In this document: piece after piece, positions 1-8,978 of the stretch
How the letters are laid out: each line of letters opens with the position of its first letter
How positions within the stretch are numbered: position 1 is the stretch's first letter
Assembly: GCA_963784065.1 (NCBI GenBank)
Contig: CAWAQA010000003.1
Location: 744,001-808,000 of the forward strand
DNA length: 64,000 nt
Reading direction: 5' to 3'
Source: CAWAQA01 sp963784065
GTDB taxonomy: Bacteria > Acidobacteriota > Vicinamibacteria > Vicinamibacterales > UBA2999
Notes under the pieces: model-generated
What the model was told of the DNA's origin: nothing
The model's input: only the letters and a program-made list of their open reading frames with translations
Database searches by the model: none
Program-made: the position numbers and the translations under genes

Positions 1-657
1 ACGCGCGAGCAGGCGATCGATGTCCTCCCGGCGCATGCTCCGCCGCCGCCCGGACATGTCCACGGTCGTCGCTTCCGGAGAGATGACGATCTTCGCCGGA
101 TCGACTTCCACGACGTACCCCTGGACGACGTTGTAGCCGAGCGCGTGGTAGATCGCCGCCCCGATGACCTCGGCGCCGCTTGCCATCTCGGGATTCGACG
201 GCGGGTCGAACTTGAGCTGGTAGAGCCGTCCCTGCGGGTCGACGATCCGGTAGCCGGGGGTGATGCCGGTGCTCTTTTCCTGGACGATCGGCCACGTCTC
301 GAAGTCGACCGTGTCCATGTCGTTCGGCCCGCGGACGATCTCTTCGAGCGTCATCTGACGCGAGCCGATGCGATTGGTGAACCAGCTCGAGTCGGGCACT
401 TCGTCCATCGTGTTGACGTTCATCGCCCGGACATCGCGCCGGTCGCCCACGTTCAGGAACGTGTGCTCCGTGAAGTCGTACCCGTTGCTCCCCTCGATCG
501 GCACGGCCTTGCTTGCATCCAGGGCCATGTCGTCATCAACCTGGATCGGGTCGTCGGGGAAGAACCGGGGCGCGGCACCGTTGCCGGCTGCGACGAACAG
601 CAGCAGCAGCAACAGGGCGCAGGAGACCGGCTTTAGCCGGGCCGTGGGTGTCGTCAA
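1..657 (-). CDS. Secreted protein of unknown function (3' end outside window)
   Basis: A minus-strand frame is open from a TTG at 657 to the window edge (219 codons visible). The TTG overlaps the stop of the upstream barrel gene as TTGA, the same coupling style as the rest of this operon, which is why I chose this start. Residues 1-29 look like a signal peptide: a basic start, a run of leucines, then a small-residue cleavage site. The mature part reads like a conserved exported protein, with a segment VPDSSWFTNRIG near residue 85, but I cannot name the family or a function. As the last visible gene of an operon that includes an outer-membrane barrel, an envelope role is likely but inferred. 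Confidence 0.6.
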   Translation of the reverse strand, partial: MTTPTARLKPVSCALLLLLLFVAAGNGAAPRFFPDDPIQVDDDMALDASKAVPIEGSNGYDFTEHTFLNVGDRRDVRAMNVNTMDEVPDSSWFTNRIGSRQMTLEEIVRGPNDMDTVDFETWPIVQEKSTGITPGYRIVDPQGRLYQLKFDPPSNPEMASGAEVIGAAIYHALGYNVVQGYVVEVDPAKIVISPEATTVDMSGRRRSMRREDIDRLLAR

Positions 658-1820
658 AAAACATGGCCAAACCTGAAAATGAAATGCGGGCCGCCGCTGC
701 TCCCGAACGCGCCCTCGACGCGGAGAAACACGCCGTTCGAGGTGCCGAACCGGAAGCCGATGCCGTAGTCGGACTCGAGGTCGGAGAAGTTCATATCCTC
801 CACGCGTGAGGCCACCTTGCCTGCGTCATAGAAGATCGCACCGTCCATCGCCGTGAAAATCTCCCACCGGTACTCGGCCTGGAACAGCAGCACGTTCTCG
901 TCGCGGAAGCGGAACCGGCGGAAGCCTCTGAGATCGTCGGGCCCGCCGAGCGTGCGCTGGAAGTAGAACGGCACTGCCGATCCGCTGGCCGCGTCCGACA
1001 CCGATGCAAACCCGCGCAGCGCCAGGACGCGGCGGTTCTTGTAGAGCGAGATGTACTGCTGCACGTCCGCTTCGACCCGATCGAAGTCGAAACGCGATCC
1101 GTCGAGGTCGTCGAAGTGCTGGTAGGCGATGGCGTAGCGGGCGCCCTGCCGCGGGTTGGCGCGCGGCTGCCGCGTGTTGATCTCGGCGGACACTTCCGAG
1201 CGGAGGAAATCCGGTTGCGCGTCGAGCACCGTGACGCGCGGCGTCATGTGCTCCACGCCCGATGCGAACGACAGCCACGGCGTGACGCGGACGCCGGCCG
1301 TGCCGCCGAAATCGGTGCTGCGCAGCCCGTATGTCGTGTGGTCCTCGCTTCGTGAATCGGGACCGAGACCGAAAAAGTCTTCTTCCCGGTAGTTGTACCG
1401 GCGTCCGTGCACGTCGGCGAATACACGCCCGCCGGCGAGCTCGGGCATCGTGAGCCGCGCGTCGACAATCCAGTACTTCTGGGTGCTTCCCACGAGGAAC
1501 GTACTGAAATCGACCTCTTCGCCAATCACGTCCGCATGCCGGTACCCGGGACCGATGGCGAGACCGCTGCCTGGCGTGATGTTGCCGATCTTGGGATAGA
1601 ACCCCTCGGGCGGATTGAGGACACGCTCGAGAACCCGCCGGTTCTCGAGCGCCAGCAGGGCGCGCTCGAGACGGCCGGAGCGGGGCGGTTCGACGTCCTT
1701 CGCCTTCTCCTCGCGCTCGCGCGCCAGCGTTTCGGCACGCGTCTGCGGCTCCTGCGCGTAAACGCCGGAGGCCGGCCATGCGCACATCACCACGACCGCC
1801 AGCCACGCAACCCGCATCAC
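654..1820 (-). CDS. Outer-membrane beta-barrel protein, surface antigen D15/BamA-like
   Basis: 388 residues with a clear signal peptide (MMRVAWLAVVVMCAWPASG, cleaved after VYAQ). The rest has alternating short amphipathic strands, typical 'RGF(R)RFRF' and 'AEYRWE' segments of Omp85-type barrels, and ends in phenylalanine (GHVF), the usual outer-membrane targeting signal. It is much shorter than BamA (about 800 residues) and shows no obvious POTRA repeats, so it is probably a barrel-only member rather than BamA itself. The start ATG overlaps the stop of the upstream transporter (ATGA), so the two are likely translationally coupled. The substrate is not known. Confidence 0.72.
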   Translation of the reverse strand: MMRVAWLAVVVMCAWPASGVYAQEPQTRAETLAREREEKAKDVEPPRSGRLERALLALENRRVLERVLNPPEGFYPKIGNITPGSGLAIGPGYRHADVIGEEVDFSTFLVGSTQKYWIVDARLTMPELAGGRVFADVHGRRYNYREEDFFGLGPDSRSEDHTTYGLRSTDFGGTAGVRVTPWLSFASGVEHMTPRVTVLDAQPDFLRSEVSAEINTRQPRANPRQGARYAIAYQHFDDLDGSRFDFDRVEADVQQYISLYKNRRVLALRGFASVSDAASGSAVPFYFQRTLGGPDDLRGFRRFRFRDENVLLFQAEYRWEIFTAMDGAIFYDAGKVASRVEDMNFSDLESDYGIGFRFGTSNGVFLRVEGAFGSSGGPHFIFRFGHVF

Positions 1821-3214
1821 GCGGCCTTGTCGCGCGCGTCGGCGGGCGCGAGCTTCCGGTGCTCGCGCGCGATCGCAACAGCGACCACCAGCCAGGCGGC
1901 CACGACCACGAGGTTCAGCAGCGCGTACTGGCGGACACTGAACGCCAGCGCCGTACCCGCAAAGACCACCGCCGCCGACAACATGTCGCCGGTGCGCAGG
2001 AAGAACGAGTCGATCGCCTGCTTGGCCTTGTATTTCGCTTCCCGGCTGGTGGGCAGGAAGAGGGCGTGACGGGTCGTGTTCTGGATGCTGTAGTCGGTGC
2101 TGTTCTCGAAGGTCTTGCTCCAGCGGACGACGGCGAGCATCGGGAGCGCGGCGATGGCCGCGTACCCGCCAAGCGCGATCAGGGGCAGCACGAACAACGC
2201 GCCGCGCACGCCGATGTACTTGAAGACGCGGGAGACGACGAACGTCTGCAGCACGAACGCGAGCAGGTTGACCCAGGTCTGCACCGTGCCCGCCATCGTG
2301 CCGATGAGCGCGCGCTGGTCGAGGCCGCCCGCCGCGCCGGCCGCCACGCGCGCCGCCGCGTCGTCGATGATCATCACATTCAGGATGAAATTGCCGAGCG
2401 TGTTCACCAGGTTCGAGGCGAGGACGAGCACCGCGATGAGCAGGAGGTAGCGGTCCTTGAGTACCAGCTCGAAGCCGCCGCGCTTGCCGATCGGTTCGTC
2501 ATCCTGCCGGTGGTCCTTCCGGCCGGCGGCGGAAACCGCTCCGGCCTCGACCGGCGTGGGGGCCCGCGACGCGCGGCTCTCGCGGCGATGAACGATGATC
2601 GTCAGGGCCACCGGTACCAGCAGACCGAAGGCGGCGATGAGCATCAGCACGTAAGGACCGATACCGCCGAACGCGAACGCGGTGAGCCCGGAGCCGGCCA
2701 GCGCGCCGAGCGTGGCGCCGACGCCAACGAGCGGGAACAGGCGCTTGCCGCGCTCGTTGTTGTACAGGTCGTTCGCGAACGCCCAGAACTGCGCCACGGC
2801 GACCATGTTGAACACGCCGATCCACAGGAAGAACGCGATGCCGATGCGGACGCCGGCCATCCCGAGCGCGTAGAAGATGAGGAGGTGGGAGGCGAAGAAC
2901 AGCGTCACCCCGCAGATGAGCCAGACGCGGTTCACGCGCGAGGCGAACGCACTGTACGCCGGGACGAATCCGAGCAGCAGCAGCGCCTGGCCGGCCGACG
3001 CGTAGCTGGCCACGACCGCTCCCGCCTCGCTGAGGATCAGAGCGTCGCGGACGACCTTGAGCACCGAGTAGAACGCGAGCAGATAGAAAACGTTGGCGGC
3101 CAGGAGCAGCGCGCTGACCCCCTCGCCCGCGCGCACGTCGGTGACGAGAGACAGGCTGCGATCGAGCCAGGTCTTGCGTGGTGGCCGGGCAAACGTATCG
3201 ACAACGGCGCGCAT
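1817..3214 (-). CDS. Polytopic membrane transporter, MFS / nucleotide-translocase-like
   Basis: 465 residues with about 11-12 hydrophobic segments and a cytosolic N-terminus. Segments such as NVFYLLAFYSVLKVVRDALI and QFWAFANDLYNNERGKRLFP resemble the ATP/ADP-antiporter (Npt/Tlc) branch of the major facilitator superfamily. The gene upstream encodes a second, larger member, so the operon has two. In this family, intracellular parasites exchange nucleotides; free-living members have unknown substrates, so I do not assign ATP transport. It overlaps the downstream barrel gene by 4 bp and lies 9 bp after the kinase stop, consistent with one transcript. Confidence 0.68.
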   Translation of the reverse strand: MRAVVDTFARPPRKTWLDRSLSLVTDVRAGEGVSALLLAANVFYLLAFYSVLKVVRDALILSEAGAVVASYASAGQALLLLGFVPAYSAFASRVNRVWLICGVTLFFASHLLIFYALGMAGVRIGIAFFLWIGVFNMVAVAQFWAFANDLYNNERGKRLFPLVGVGATLGALAGSGLTAFAFGGIGPYVLMLIAAFGLLVPVALTIIVHRRESRASRAPTPVEAGAVSAAGRKDHRQDDEPIGKRGGFELVLKDRYLLLIAVLVLASNLVNTLGNFILNVMIIDDAAARVAAGAAGGLDQRALIGTMAGTVQTWVNLLAFVLQTFVVSRVFKYIGVRGALFVLPLIALGGYAAIAALPMLAVVRWSKTFENSTDYSIQNTTRHALFLPTSREAKYKAKQAIDSFFLRTGDMLSAAVVFAGTALAFSVRQYALLNLVVVAAWLVVAVAIAREHRKLAPADARDKAA

Positions 3215-3223
3215 GGGCGTCCT

Positions 3224-4846
3224 TTACAACGTCGCCAACGCGCGCGGGGCCGTTTCGGCCTCTGCCGTCACGAGGGTCAGCGGCCCGGTCAGATCCGGGA
3301 GATGCGTTTGCCACCACCGCTTCGCCGCCGCATGGTTCCAGTTCCTGCACACGCGCGACCCGTCGCACATGTGCAGCAATTCCTCGGCGCTCTGCGGACG
3401 CATGTTCGGGTCCTTCTGCAGGCACGCCAGCACCAGCTCGTCGAGCTCCCGCGGGATCGGCAGCTCGGTGCGCTGCGAAGGCGGCACCGGCTGGGCGTGC
3501 ACGTGCTGCATGAGCATCTTCATCGGCGTCTCTGCCTCGAAAACGAGTTGCCCGGTCAGCAGATAATACGCGACGCAGCCGAGCGCGTACACGTCCGCCC
3601 GGCTGTCGACGTCGGAATCGCCGAGGATGATCTCGGGCGCCATGTAGGCCGGCGTCCCCGTGGTCGTGTGATCGAGCGTCAGGAGCGACTCGTTGTCGCC
3701 GGCGCGATCGCGCAGTTTCACCAGGCCGAAGTCGAGCACCTTCACGAAATCGTACTCGAGCCCCATGCGGCAGACATAGATGTTCGCCGGCTTGATGTCG
3801 CGGTGCACCATGTTGCGCGCGTGGGCGTCGGCGAGCGAGTGCGCCACCTGGCGCAGCAGGAACGCGGTCCGCTCGGCGGGGACCGGACCGAACTCGCGCA
3901 CGAGCGTCTCGAGGTCGCGTCCCGCCAGCAGTTCCATGACGTAATAGAACATGCCTTCGTCGGTGACGCCGAAGTCGAACACGTCGATCGTGTGCGGCGA
4001 ACTGAGCGAGGCGGTGGCCTGGGCCTCGCGCTCGAAACGCTTGAGCATGACACGCGCCTCGGCGTCATTGCGCGCGCCGAGCACTTCCGGCCGCACCAGC
4101 TTGATCGCGGCGCTGCGTGCGAGCAGCCGGTGACGCGCTTCCCACACCTCGCCCATGCCGCCCTGCCCGAGCAGGCGCACCAGCTGATAGCTCCCGAGTT
4201 CCTGCGCCTCGCGCAGCCGGTTGCCAAGCCGCTGCAGCACGCGCGCCGGCAACGACGCGATGAAGGCGCACGCGAAATTCGGCAGCGCCAGGATCACGGC
4301 GTGCGGCACCGAGACGACCGGCTCCCCCATCAGGTACGCGAGTCCCAGCGCCAGCGGATCCATCGCCGCCGCGATGAGCGCCGCCCACAGCATCTTTCGC
4401 GGCGAGGCCGGAGCGATCACCGCGTAGACGAGAATCCCGACGGTCGCCCACGACAGGTGCGTCACCTGATCGGCGGAGGGTGGCGCGACCCAGGTGTTCA
4501 GCACGGCCACGCCCATGGCGTTCCAGACGAGGAACGCCAGCCCGGCATCCGTCTTCCGTTGCGCCGAGTCGCCGCTGAACCGGACGTACCCGTACATGAA
4601 CAACGAGATCACCAGGCCGGTGATCTCGACCGCGATGCCCTGCCTGGAAACGTCGGTGACGCCCCACACGAGCGGCGCCAGCACGACGTCCACGAAGAGA
4701 CCAAGCGTCCAGAGACCGGCGATGACGGCGGTGAGCAGCGCGAGGCGGTAAACCTGCTCCTCGAGCAGTTCGTCCGGCAGCCGCGTCGTCCGGCCGCTCT
4801 CCCGCCCCGGTACCGGCGTCCGCACCCGGCACGCAATCCGCTTCAT
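3224..4846 (-). CDS. Membrane-anchored Ser/Thr protein kinase
   Basis: The N-terminal third has about six hydrophobic segments (residues about 25-200), followed by a complete eukaryotic-type kinase domain. It shows the glycine loop GQGGMGEVWEA, the catalytic lysine in AAIKLVRPE, HRDIKPAN, DFG and an APE-type motif (YMAPEI), and ends in a short tail. So the sensor is membrane-embedded and the kinase cytosolic, unlike the usual PASTA-type order. I chose the ATG at 4846 (540 residues); an in-frame alternative at 4879 adds 11 residues. The upstream transporter gene shows no stop before this start and its frame runs on through the kinase (see that entry), so an in-frame fusion or a frame error at the junction is possible. 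Confidence 0.82.
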   Translation of the reverse strand: MKRIACRVRTPVPGRESGRTTRLPDELLEEQVYRLALLTAVIAGLWTLGLFVDVVLAPLVWGVTDVSRQGIAVEITGLVISLFMYGYVRFSGDSAQRKTDAGLAFLVWNAMGVAVLNTWVAPPSADQVTHLSWATVGILVYAVIAPASPRKMLWAALIAAAMDPLALGLAYLMGEPVVSVPHAVILALPNFACAFIASLPARVLQRLGNRLREAQELGSYQLVRLLGQGGMGEVWEARHRLLARSAAIKLVRPEVLGARNDAEARVMLKRFEREAQATASLSSPHTIDVFDFGVTDEGMFYYVMELLAGRDLETLVREFGPVPAERTAFLLRQVAHSLADAHARNMVHRDIKPANIYVCRMGLEYDFVKVLDFGLVKLRDRAGDNESLLTLDHTTTGTPAYMAPEIILGDSDVDSRADVYALGCVAYYLLTGQLVFEAETPMKMLMQHVHAQPVPPSQRTELPIPRELDELVLACLQKDPNMRPQSAEELLHMCDGSRVCRNWNHAAAKRWWQTHLPDLTGPLTLVTAEAETAPRALATL

Positions 4847-6992
4847 GGGTGGTCTGCCATGACTCCGCCTTCGCGGCACGCCGCGTCAGTTCCTGGAGAT
4901 GTTCGAGCGACGGCCAGAGGCGCGCGCGAATGGCCGGCGGCAGCACGCCGTCCAGGTACTCGAGCGCCGTGCCGCGCAGGTTCGCGTCGTCGGCATGCAG
5001 GCCGCGCAAGGCGGCCTGTACCGGATCGGCCGGCAGGACGAGCGACAGCAGCGTGAAGACGTGCGCGAGACCCTGGCTGGTGCGTCCCTTCACGAACTCG
5101 TCGACGTACGTCTGCCGGTCCGACTCGTCCACGCGATCGAGCAGGCGGTGACTGGCCCAGATCGACCGGCCGACGGCCACCTCCCGCAAGACCACTGTGT
5201 AGACGCGCTCGGCGTCGAGGCGGATTCCCGCGTTTTTCTCCTTGATCGCCGCCAGCGACCGGCCGCACTGGAACCGGACCTCGAACCGCTGGTCGTCGAG
5301 CCCGAGCAGCAAACCGTCGGCCGCGCGCTGCGACACGCAGACCGAGAACACGCGCGCGAGCCGCCGGCGCACGGCGAACGGCTGGTTGGGATCGAGCAGC
5401 GCGTCGATGAGCTCGCCGACGCGCTCCTCCGCCACCTTGCGCAGCGCGTAGATCGCGTCCTGCGATACCGGGTCCCATGCGAGCAGCGGGATGACGTGCG
5501 GCACGAGCGTCGCCGGCACACCGTCCTCGGCGCGCAGCACCGGCACGACCCGATCGCGCTCACGCGAACGCAGCGCGAGGATCTCGTGGATCTCCGGGTC
5601 GACGCCCTCCGGAATCGGCGGCGGCACATGGACCTGCGCCGTCAGCCGCTCCCTCGCCAAGGCGCCGCTCATCGTCCGCAGCATGACCGTACGCGTCGTC
5701 AGGTCCTCGATCTCCGAGAGATCGAGCTCGACGGCGCGGTTCAGCAGGCTGCGCTCCAGCGTGTGCACGTAGCCGCGATTCAGGCGGCTGGCGACGACGA
5801 GCGCCAGCGCCGAACAGGCGATGGTCACGAAGAGGATGATGTTGTACTGCGCGGCGGGCGCGAGCAGCAGCACCATCTGCACGACGCCGCCGCCGAGCGC
5901 GTCGCCGAGGCGGTCGACGCCGACGTCGATGAGCGACTTCGCCGCACGCTTTTCTCCCACAGGGATCGGCGTGTAGAAGAGCTCGTACCCCGCCCGGTAC
6001 AGCGAACCGCGGAATATCGATTCCCCGCCGCGCGCCGCCGCGGCGCTGGCGAACCCCGGCGCCAGCAGGCCGCCGATACTGCCGGCCAGCAGCGCGAACG
6101 ACGGCGTACCGGCACTGACGGCAAGGCCGAGCTTTTCGAGCGCCACCCGGCTCGTCGAGGTCTGCAGGACGAAGGTGACGAGGCTCGTGCCCGCGTAATA
6201 GATCGCGAAGAACCGCAGGAGGGTGTCGCCGCGTCCGAAGGTCGCCACCGCCTGGGCCTTGAAGACGTAATCGATCAGCGCCGCGCCCAGCGTGCCGAGC
6301 AGCACGAGTGCGGCGAGGTTTCTCAGGTACGGCGCTTCGGCGAGCACGCGGAAGCCGGAACGTGCCGAAATCGGCGCGAGCTCCGGCGCCGCATCGATAG
6401 CGCGACTCTCGCGCACGTTGCTCACCGACGCTGCGAACTGACGGATCTGCCAGGCCGCGAGAAGGTTCAGGACCGCCAGGATCGGCAGCATCGCGGCCAC
6501 ACCGAAGACGCCGGCCACGCGCTCGGCGAGCAGGGCCCCGGCAAGGCCGCCCAGCGTGCCGACACCCGCAATCTGCCCAAAGCGCTTCTTGGCCGTGTGC
6601 GGATCGAAACGCTCGCTGGCGATGAGCCAGAAGCCCGAGCCGAGCATAGGGCCAACGCCCGAGATCTGCAGGTAGACCACGGCCGCCGCGACACGGGGGG
6701 CGATGAAGACCAGCGCCCACTCAGCCAGCAGCAGCACCGCGCTCACCGCAAACGCCAGCGAGATGAACGGACCCGGTGAGAGAGCGCGCAGCCCGCGCGC
6801 GCTCATCAGGACGAGCCCCATCGACAGCACCGCCGTCGCGATGACCATCGCGGGCAGCGAGGTCACATCGAGGTTGGCGAGGTACAGGGCGTCGCGAGTC
6901 GCCTTGCCGGCGATGAACTGGGCCGTGACGTTGGCCGCGCAGAGCATGGCGGCGACTACCGCAGCTCCGGCCTGCGGGCGAGAAGATTTCAT
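4065..6992 (-). CDS. Nucleotide-translocase-like transporter with C-terminal HEAT-like region; open frame overruns the kinase gene
   Basis: Residues 1-420 are a polytopic membrane domain (KATRDALYLANLDVTSLPAM early on; about 10-12 helices) like Npt/Tlc nucleotide transporters. Residues about 450-720 are a soluble alpha-helical region with HEAT-like repeats (VAEERVGELIDALLDPNQP and similar). The family-like sequence ends near ESWQTTH at about 4845, exactly where the kinase begins one base out of frame. The formal reading frame then continues 780 bases as arginine/glycine-rich nonsense antisense-like sequence to a stop at 4065. The true end is therefore probably near 4845, either through a missing base that removes a stop or through a fusion with the kinase. 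Confidence 0.66.
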   Translation of the reverse strand: MKSSRPQAGAAVVAAMLCAANVTAQFIAGKATRDALYLANLDVTSLPAMVIATAVLSMGLVLMSARGLRALSPGPFISLAFAVSAVLLLAEWALVFIAPRVAAAVVYLQISGVGPMLGSGFWLIASERFDPHTAKKRFGQIAGVGTLGGLAGALLAERVAGVFGVAAMLPILAVLNLLAAWQIRQFAASVSNVRESRAIDAAPELAPISARSGFRVLAEAPYLRNLAALVLLGTLGAALIDYVFKAQAVATFGRGDTLLRFFAIYYAGTSLVTFVLQTSTSRVALEKLGLAVSAGTPSFALLAGSIGGLLAPGFASAAAARGGESIFRGSLYRAGYELFYTPIPVGEKRAAKSLIDVGVDRLGDALGGGVVQMVLLLAPAAQYNIILFVTIACSALALVVASRLNRGYVHTLERSLLNRAVELDLSEIEDLTTRTVMLRTMSGALARERLTAQVHVPPPIPEGVDPEIHEILALRSRERDRVVPVLRAEDGVPATLVPHVIPLLAWDPVSQDAIYALRKVAEERVGELIDALLDPNQPFAVRRRLARVFSVCVSQRAADGLLLGLDDQRFEVRFQCGRSLAAIKEKNAGIRLDAERVYTVVLREVAVGRSIWASHRLLDRVDESDRQTYVDEFVKGRTSQGLAHVFTLLSLVLPADPVQAALRGLHADDANLRGTALEYLDGVLPPAIRARLWPSLEHLQELTRRAAKAESWQTTHEADCVPGADAGTGAGERPDDAAAGRTARGAGLPPRAAHRRHRRSLDAWSLRGRRAGAARVGRHRRFQAGHRGRDHRPGDLVVHVRVRPVQRRLGATEDGCRAGVPRLERHGRGRAEHLGRATLRRSGDAPVVGDRRDSRLRGDRSGLAAKDAVGGAHRGGDGSAGAGTRVPDGGAGRLGAARRDPGAAEFRVRLHRVVAGARAAAAWQPAARGAGTRELSAGAPARAGRHGRGVGSASPAARTQRRDQAGAAGSARRAQ

Positions 6993-7142
6993 ACGGCTAT
7001 GTCGGGAGAAACCCCTGCAATCCTATCACTTAGCCGTAGGACGGCGACATCGGGCGCGAGGTTCCCTGCACGACCTGCACTTGAGAGAGAACGCGAGCAG
7101 GCTTCCTGCCCTAATTCGCGTGGGCAGGCGACGAGGCGTCAA

Positions 7143-7159
7143 CCCCTTCCATGAAGGGG
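7143..7159 (-). terminator. Hairpin after the DoxX-like gene
   Basis: A perfect 7-bp stem CCCCTTC / GAAGGGG with a 3-base loop lies 11 bases beyond the stop of the DoxX-like gene on the minus strand. No T-tract follows, so it is only a weak terminator candidate. Confidence 0.3.
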
Positions 7160-7169
7160 ATATGTGGCG

Positions 7170-7547
7170 TCAGCTCCGCAGCGGCAGCAGGGCCCGCACC
7201 CGCGCGTCGCGCAGGTACAGCCCGACCCACGCGAGGATGCCCAGGACGAGCGGGGGCACGAGATTGACGGTGTCCGCCACACGCACGTGGGACGCGATGG
7301 CGCCGCCGAGATACCCGTCATCAATATCGCGCCCACGACCGCCGTCTGCGGGACCACGTACACGATGACGCACGTCACCTCGATCACCGCGAGCAGCAGA
7401 AGGGCCTCTCGCGAGAAACCGAGGACCCCGACCATGACGTCCACCATCTGCGGGGCGCCCGTCACCTTGCCCGCGGCACTGAACAGCATGGCGGCGACGG
7501 GTATGGCCGAGACCACGGCCGGCCCAGACACGTGTCTTCTCGTGCAT
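7170..7547 (-). CDS. DoxX-like family membrane protein, frameshifted
   Basis: Two overlapping frames together give one typical DoxX-like protein of about 125 residues with four membrane segments. The first frame supplies AAMLFSAAGKVTGAPQ through VVGAILMTG. A second frame supplies YLGGAIASHVRVA through GLYLRDARVRALLPLRS and the stop. The switch maps to the CCC run at 7314-7316 (plus strand), where one more base would join the frames as ILMTG-YLGGA, the usual family junction. A further shift near 7510 would connect the ATG at 7547 (MHEKTRVWAG) to the first frame. Members are small inner-membrane proteins of unclear function. I regard the shifts as probable sequence errors. Confidence 0.62.
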   Translation of the reverse strand: MHEKTRVWAGRGLGHTRRRHAVQCRGQGDGRPADGGRHGRGPRFLARGPSAARGDRGDVRHRVRGPADGGRGRDIDDGYLGGAIASHVRVADTVNLVPPLVLGILAWVGLYLRDARVRALLPLRS

Positions 7548-7582
7548 CGTCGGCTCCGGGTAGCCGGCTTCGGTCTACGGTC

Positions 7583-8801
7583 TCACATCCCCATGCGCGT
7601 GCGGAGCTCGGCATCGATCGCGTCCATGAACTCCTCGGTCGTGAGGAACGGGTTGTCCGGCCGGATCAGGATGGCCAGGTCCTTCGTCATGCGTCCCGAT
7701 TCCACGACGTCCACGCACACCCGTTCGAGCGTCTCGGCAAACCGCACCACGTCCGGCGTGTCATCGAACTTGCCGCGGTACTGCAGGCCGCGCGTCCAGG
7801 CATAGATCGACGCGATCGGGTTCGTGGACGTCGGCTTTCCCTGCTGGTGCAACCGGTAGTGGCGCGTCACGGTGCCGTGGGCCGCTTCCGCTTCGACAGC
7901 CTTGCCGTCCGGCGACATCAGCACCGAGGTCATGAGGCCGAGCGAGCCATATCCCTGTGCGACGGTGTCGGACTGCACGTCGCCGTCGTAGTTCTTGCAG
8001 GCCCACAGGTAGCCGCCATTCCATTTGAGGTTGGCCGCCACCATGTCGTCGATCAGACGGTGTTCGTAGGTCAGGCCCTTGGCGTCGAACTGCGGCTTGA
8101 ACTCGCTCTCGAACACGGTCTGAAACGTGTTCTTGAACGTGCCGTCGTACACCTTGAGGATGGTGTTCTTCGTCGAGAGGTAGACCGGATAGTTGCGTCC
8201 CAGCGCGTAGGTGAAGCAGGCGCGCGCGAAACCCTGGATCGACGCGTCGAGATTGAACATCGCCATCGCGATGCCGCCGCCTCTGGTCTTGATCACCTCG
8301 CGCTCGATCGACTCGCCGCCGCCCTCCGGCGTGAAGCTGATCCTGATCGTGCCCGCGCCCGGGAAACTGAAGTCCTGCGCACGATACTGGTCGCCAAAGC
8401 CGTGACGGGCGACGACCACCGGCTTGTCCCAGTGCGGGACGATGCGCGGCACGTTGCGGCAGATGATCGGCTCGCGGAAGATCGTGCCGTCGAGGATGTT
8501 GCGGATCGTCCCGTTCGGCGACCGCCACATCTGCTTGAGGTTGAACTCCTTGACGCGCGCCTCGTCCGGGGTGATGGTCGCGCACTTCACCGCGACGCCG
8601 GTACTTCTTCGTCGCCTCCGCCGCATCAATCGTGATCTGGTCGTTCGTGCGGTCGCGCGCCTCGACGCCGAGATCGAAGTACTTGAGGTCGATGTCGAGA
8701 TAGGGAAGCACGAGCTGTTCGCGAATGCGGTGCCAGATGATGCGCGTCATCTCGTCCCCGTCCATCTCGACAACGGGGTGCTTGACCTTGATCTTGGGCA
8801 T
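7583..8801 (-). CDS. icd: Isocitrate dehydrogenase (NADP-type), one frameshift
   Basis: TCA-cycle enzyme converting isocitrate to 2-oxoglutarate in the cytoplasm. The start is ATG 8801, preceded by CAGGAG. The N-terminus MPKIKVKHPVVEMDGDEMTR runs in one frame to AAEATKKY. The rest, from GVAVKCATITPDEAR through RSPNGTIRNIL, FREPIICRNVPR, GDQYRAQDF and ANLKWNGGYLWACKNYDGD to the stop, is in another frame. Removing one G from the GG at 8600-8601 (plus strand) restores the family junction KKYGVAVKCAT. The restored length, about 405 residues, is normal for the eukaryotic-type NADP-IDH group. Because this enzyme is usually essential, I read the shift as a sequencing error. Confidence 0.88.
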
Positions 8802-8840
8802 TGTGCTCCTGGGACAAACCCGGAATTATATCTGACGCTG

Positions 8841-8898
8841 GTCGGTGCAAGGTTCCTACGCTGGTCGGTGCAATCCGTCTGACTTCTGGTCGGTGCAA
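8841..8898. repeat. Three copies of GTCGGTGCAA upstream of icd
   Basis: The 10-mer GTCGGTGCAA occurs at 8841-8850, 8864-8873 and 8889-8898, two of them followed by GGTTCC. Its inverted form TTGCACCGAC is at 9354-9363, on the other side of the GIY-YIG-like gene. Spacing (23 and 25 bp) is about two helical turns. A repeated operator or part of a small mobile unit are both possible; there is no direct evidence for either. Confidence 0.45.
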
Positions 8899-8978
8899 GG
8901 TTCCATTGACGTTCGTGGCTCCGGCTTCGCCGGAAGGTTCGGCGGTGCGAGCAGTGGCTCCTGGCGCCACGTTGCACG

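Noticed and set aside
2499..3425. Alternative minus-strand frame of 308 codons over the translocase-like gene
   Set aside because: It is arginine- and alanine-rich, without membrane segments, and out of frame with the clearly polytopic transporter.
1778..5056. Very long open frame on the plus strand (over 1,000 codons) rich in Arg, Asp, His and Glu
   Set aside because: It is antisense to the transporter, kinase and HEAT genes, has the composition expected of the complement of GC3-rich coding DNA, and shows no domain. The same holds for plus-strand frames at 4899-6779, 52218-53774, 53281-54615 and 61021-62232.
8590..8610. Programmed frameshifting in icd
   Set aside because: No slippery heptamer or downstream structure is evident, and isocitrate dehydrogenase is not known to use recoding.
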